A DNA stretch of 5,377 bases from Actinomycetota bacterium (GTDB lineage: Bacteria > Actinomycetota > Thermoleophilia > Gaiellales > Gaiellaceae), in assembly GCA_013821525.1 (NCBI GenBank), contig JACDGR010000253.1:1-5377 (forward strand), written 5' to 3'. A program made the translations under genes and the position numbers. The notes beneath the pieces were generated by a model that worked only from the letters and a program-made list of their open reading frames with translations, did no database searches and was not told where the DNA came from. This document shows positions 4,767 through 5,377 of this stretch, one piece after another. Numbering within the stretch: the first letter of the stretch is position 1; each line of letters begins with the position of its first letter.

Positions 4767-5377
4767 TCATCCACCTTTCATTGCGGCGGCGAACATGAGC
4801 GCCATCCCGATCGAAAGGAATGCGGACAGGCGGCCGGCGACCACTCCGAGTCTGCTTGCACCGAGCCCGGTGAGGAGGCCAAGGGCGGCCATTCCCGCGT
4901 GGTAGAGGCCGTGCTCGAGCGGATGGCGCTCCAACGGCTCGTAGATCCGGGGCACCATCAGGAGCATCATCACGATCGGTACGACGACCACCGCCGTGAC
5001 CCCCAGGCCGGGCCGGTCACCGAGACGGCGCGAGATGGAAGGGGCCGATCCGAGTAGGACCCCGAGTGCGGTGCCGTAGAGGAATTGGCCGGCGTGGTCA
5101 AGGTGGTGGTAGCGGATGCTGGACTCGGATGCGGAGATGACCTGCGGAAAAAAGGCGGCAAGCGAGACGACGCCGAGCCCCAGCCCGAACCCGAGCTGGG
5201 GGCCACCGGAGAGTGGCGTACCGATGACGTTTGGAAGATTGCGGGGAGCTTCGGGCGTCAGCTCGCGTTCTTCGCGTGCTTGGTAGTGGGTGCCGGTCCA
5301 GCTCTCGATGTGTTCGACCTGGACGTAGTGCCGACGTTCCCAAGCTGTGCGCGCCAGCGACACAAGTTGGAGCAGGC
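4767..5377 (-). CDS. Multi-pass membrane protein with paired His motifs, N-terminus outside window
   Basis: The frame stays open to the right edge. An in-window GTG at 5363 (198 residues) has no ribosome site, and LLQL-type residues continue before it, so the start is probably outside. Numbered from that GTG, residues 1-55 are polar (HYVQVEHIESWTGTHYQAR), and about five hydrophobic segments follow (57-76, 88-106, 121-138, 152-169, 172-195). Two His clusters mark helix ends: YHHLDHAGQFLYG (H86, H87, H90) and RHPLEHGLYHAGM (H147, H151, H155, each one helical turn apart). Such spacing suits haem or metal binding. The layout recalls CtaG- or DUF1404-like oxidase-associated membrane proteins, but I do not recognise a family. 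Its stop overlaps the cytochrome c ATG, so the two are almost certainly co-translated, and a role in cytochrome maturation or electron transfer is inferred. Confidence 0.75.
   Translation of the reverse strand, partial: LLQLVSLARTAWERRHYVQVEHIESWTGTHYQAREERELTPEAPRNLPNVIGTPLSGGPQLGFGLGLGVVSLAAFFPQVISASESSIRYHHLDHAGQFLYGTALGVLLGSAPSISRRLGDRPGLGVTAVVVVPIVMMLLMVPRIYEPLERHPLEHGLYHAGMAALGLLTGLGASRLGVVAGRLSAFLSIGMALMFAAAMKGG
4771..4778 (-). promoter_or_regulatory. Ribosome binding site deciding the cytochrome c start
   Basis: On the minus strand this reads AAAGGTGG, inside the last codons of the upstream membrane protein gene. It ends directly at the ATG at 4770 (zero spacing) but six bases before the ATG at 4764, which is therefore the better start. 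The upstream stop codon TGA (4769-4767) sits between the two, so ribosomes ending on the first gene are well placed to restart on the second. Confidence 0.55.

Overview
The window is GC-rich DNA with long overlapping open frames on both strands and mostly G/C-ending codons, as in actinobacteria. The SD-led GTG starts and the proline- and alanine-rich respiratory proteins fit that, and a deep-branching soil actinobacterium such as a Thermoleophilia-type lineage is possible. This is an inference from style; no marker gene fixes the taxon.

Left part (1-813): the 5' end of an IS3-family insertion sequence lies at the left edge (orfA start on the minus strand, terminus near 217). Only 8 bp separate it from the stop codon of a minus-strand gene for an unusual fusion protein: an N-terminal DUF3565 Cys/His domain, a DUF1971 (YeaR/TehB-like cupin) domain, and a C-terminal Cys/His cluster. 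A gene-poor stretch follows (814-1335). It has three GTTAAC palindromes at 49/98-bp spacing and a possible small remnant ORF.

Middle (1336-2779): a minus-strand six-helix membrane protein resembling DUF981, in lower-GC DNA than its neighbours, then a sparse stretch. That stretch carries a strong Shine-Dalgarno followed by two tiny overlapping ORFs (2271-2327), and a candidate 76-codon ORF (2553-2783) whose stop overlaps the start of the next gene.

Right part (2780-5377): a clear type II NADH dehydrogenase on the plus strand. Convergent to it is a minus-strand pair: a multi-pass His-motif membrane protein, cut by the window edge, and a membrane-anchored monohaem cytochrome c whose start overlaps its stop codon. 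Together these suggest aerobic electron transport. NDH-2 would feed electrons from NADH into the quinone pool, and the tethered cytochrome would carry electrons on the outer face, possibly with the His-rich membrane protein as a haem- or metal-binding partner. The link between the convergent genes is inferred from proximity only.

The best candidates for something undescribed are the His-motif membrane protein/cytochrome pair and the three-part DUF3565-DUF1971-Cys cluster protein. Nothing here proves a new system.
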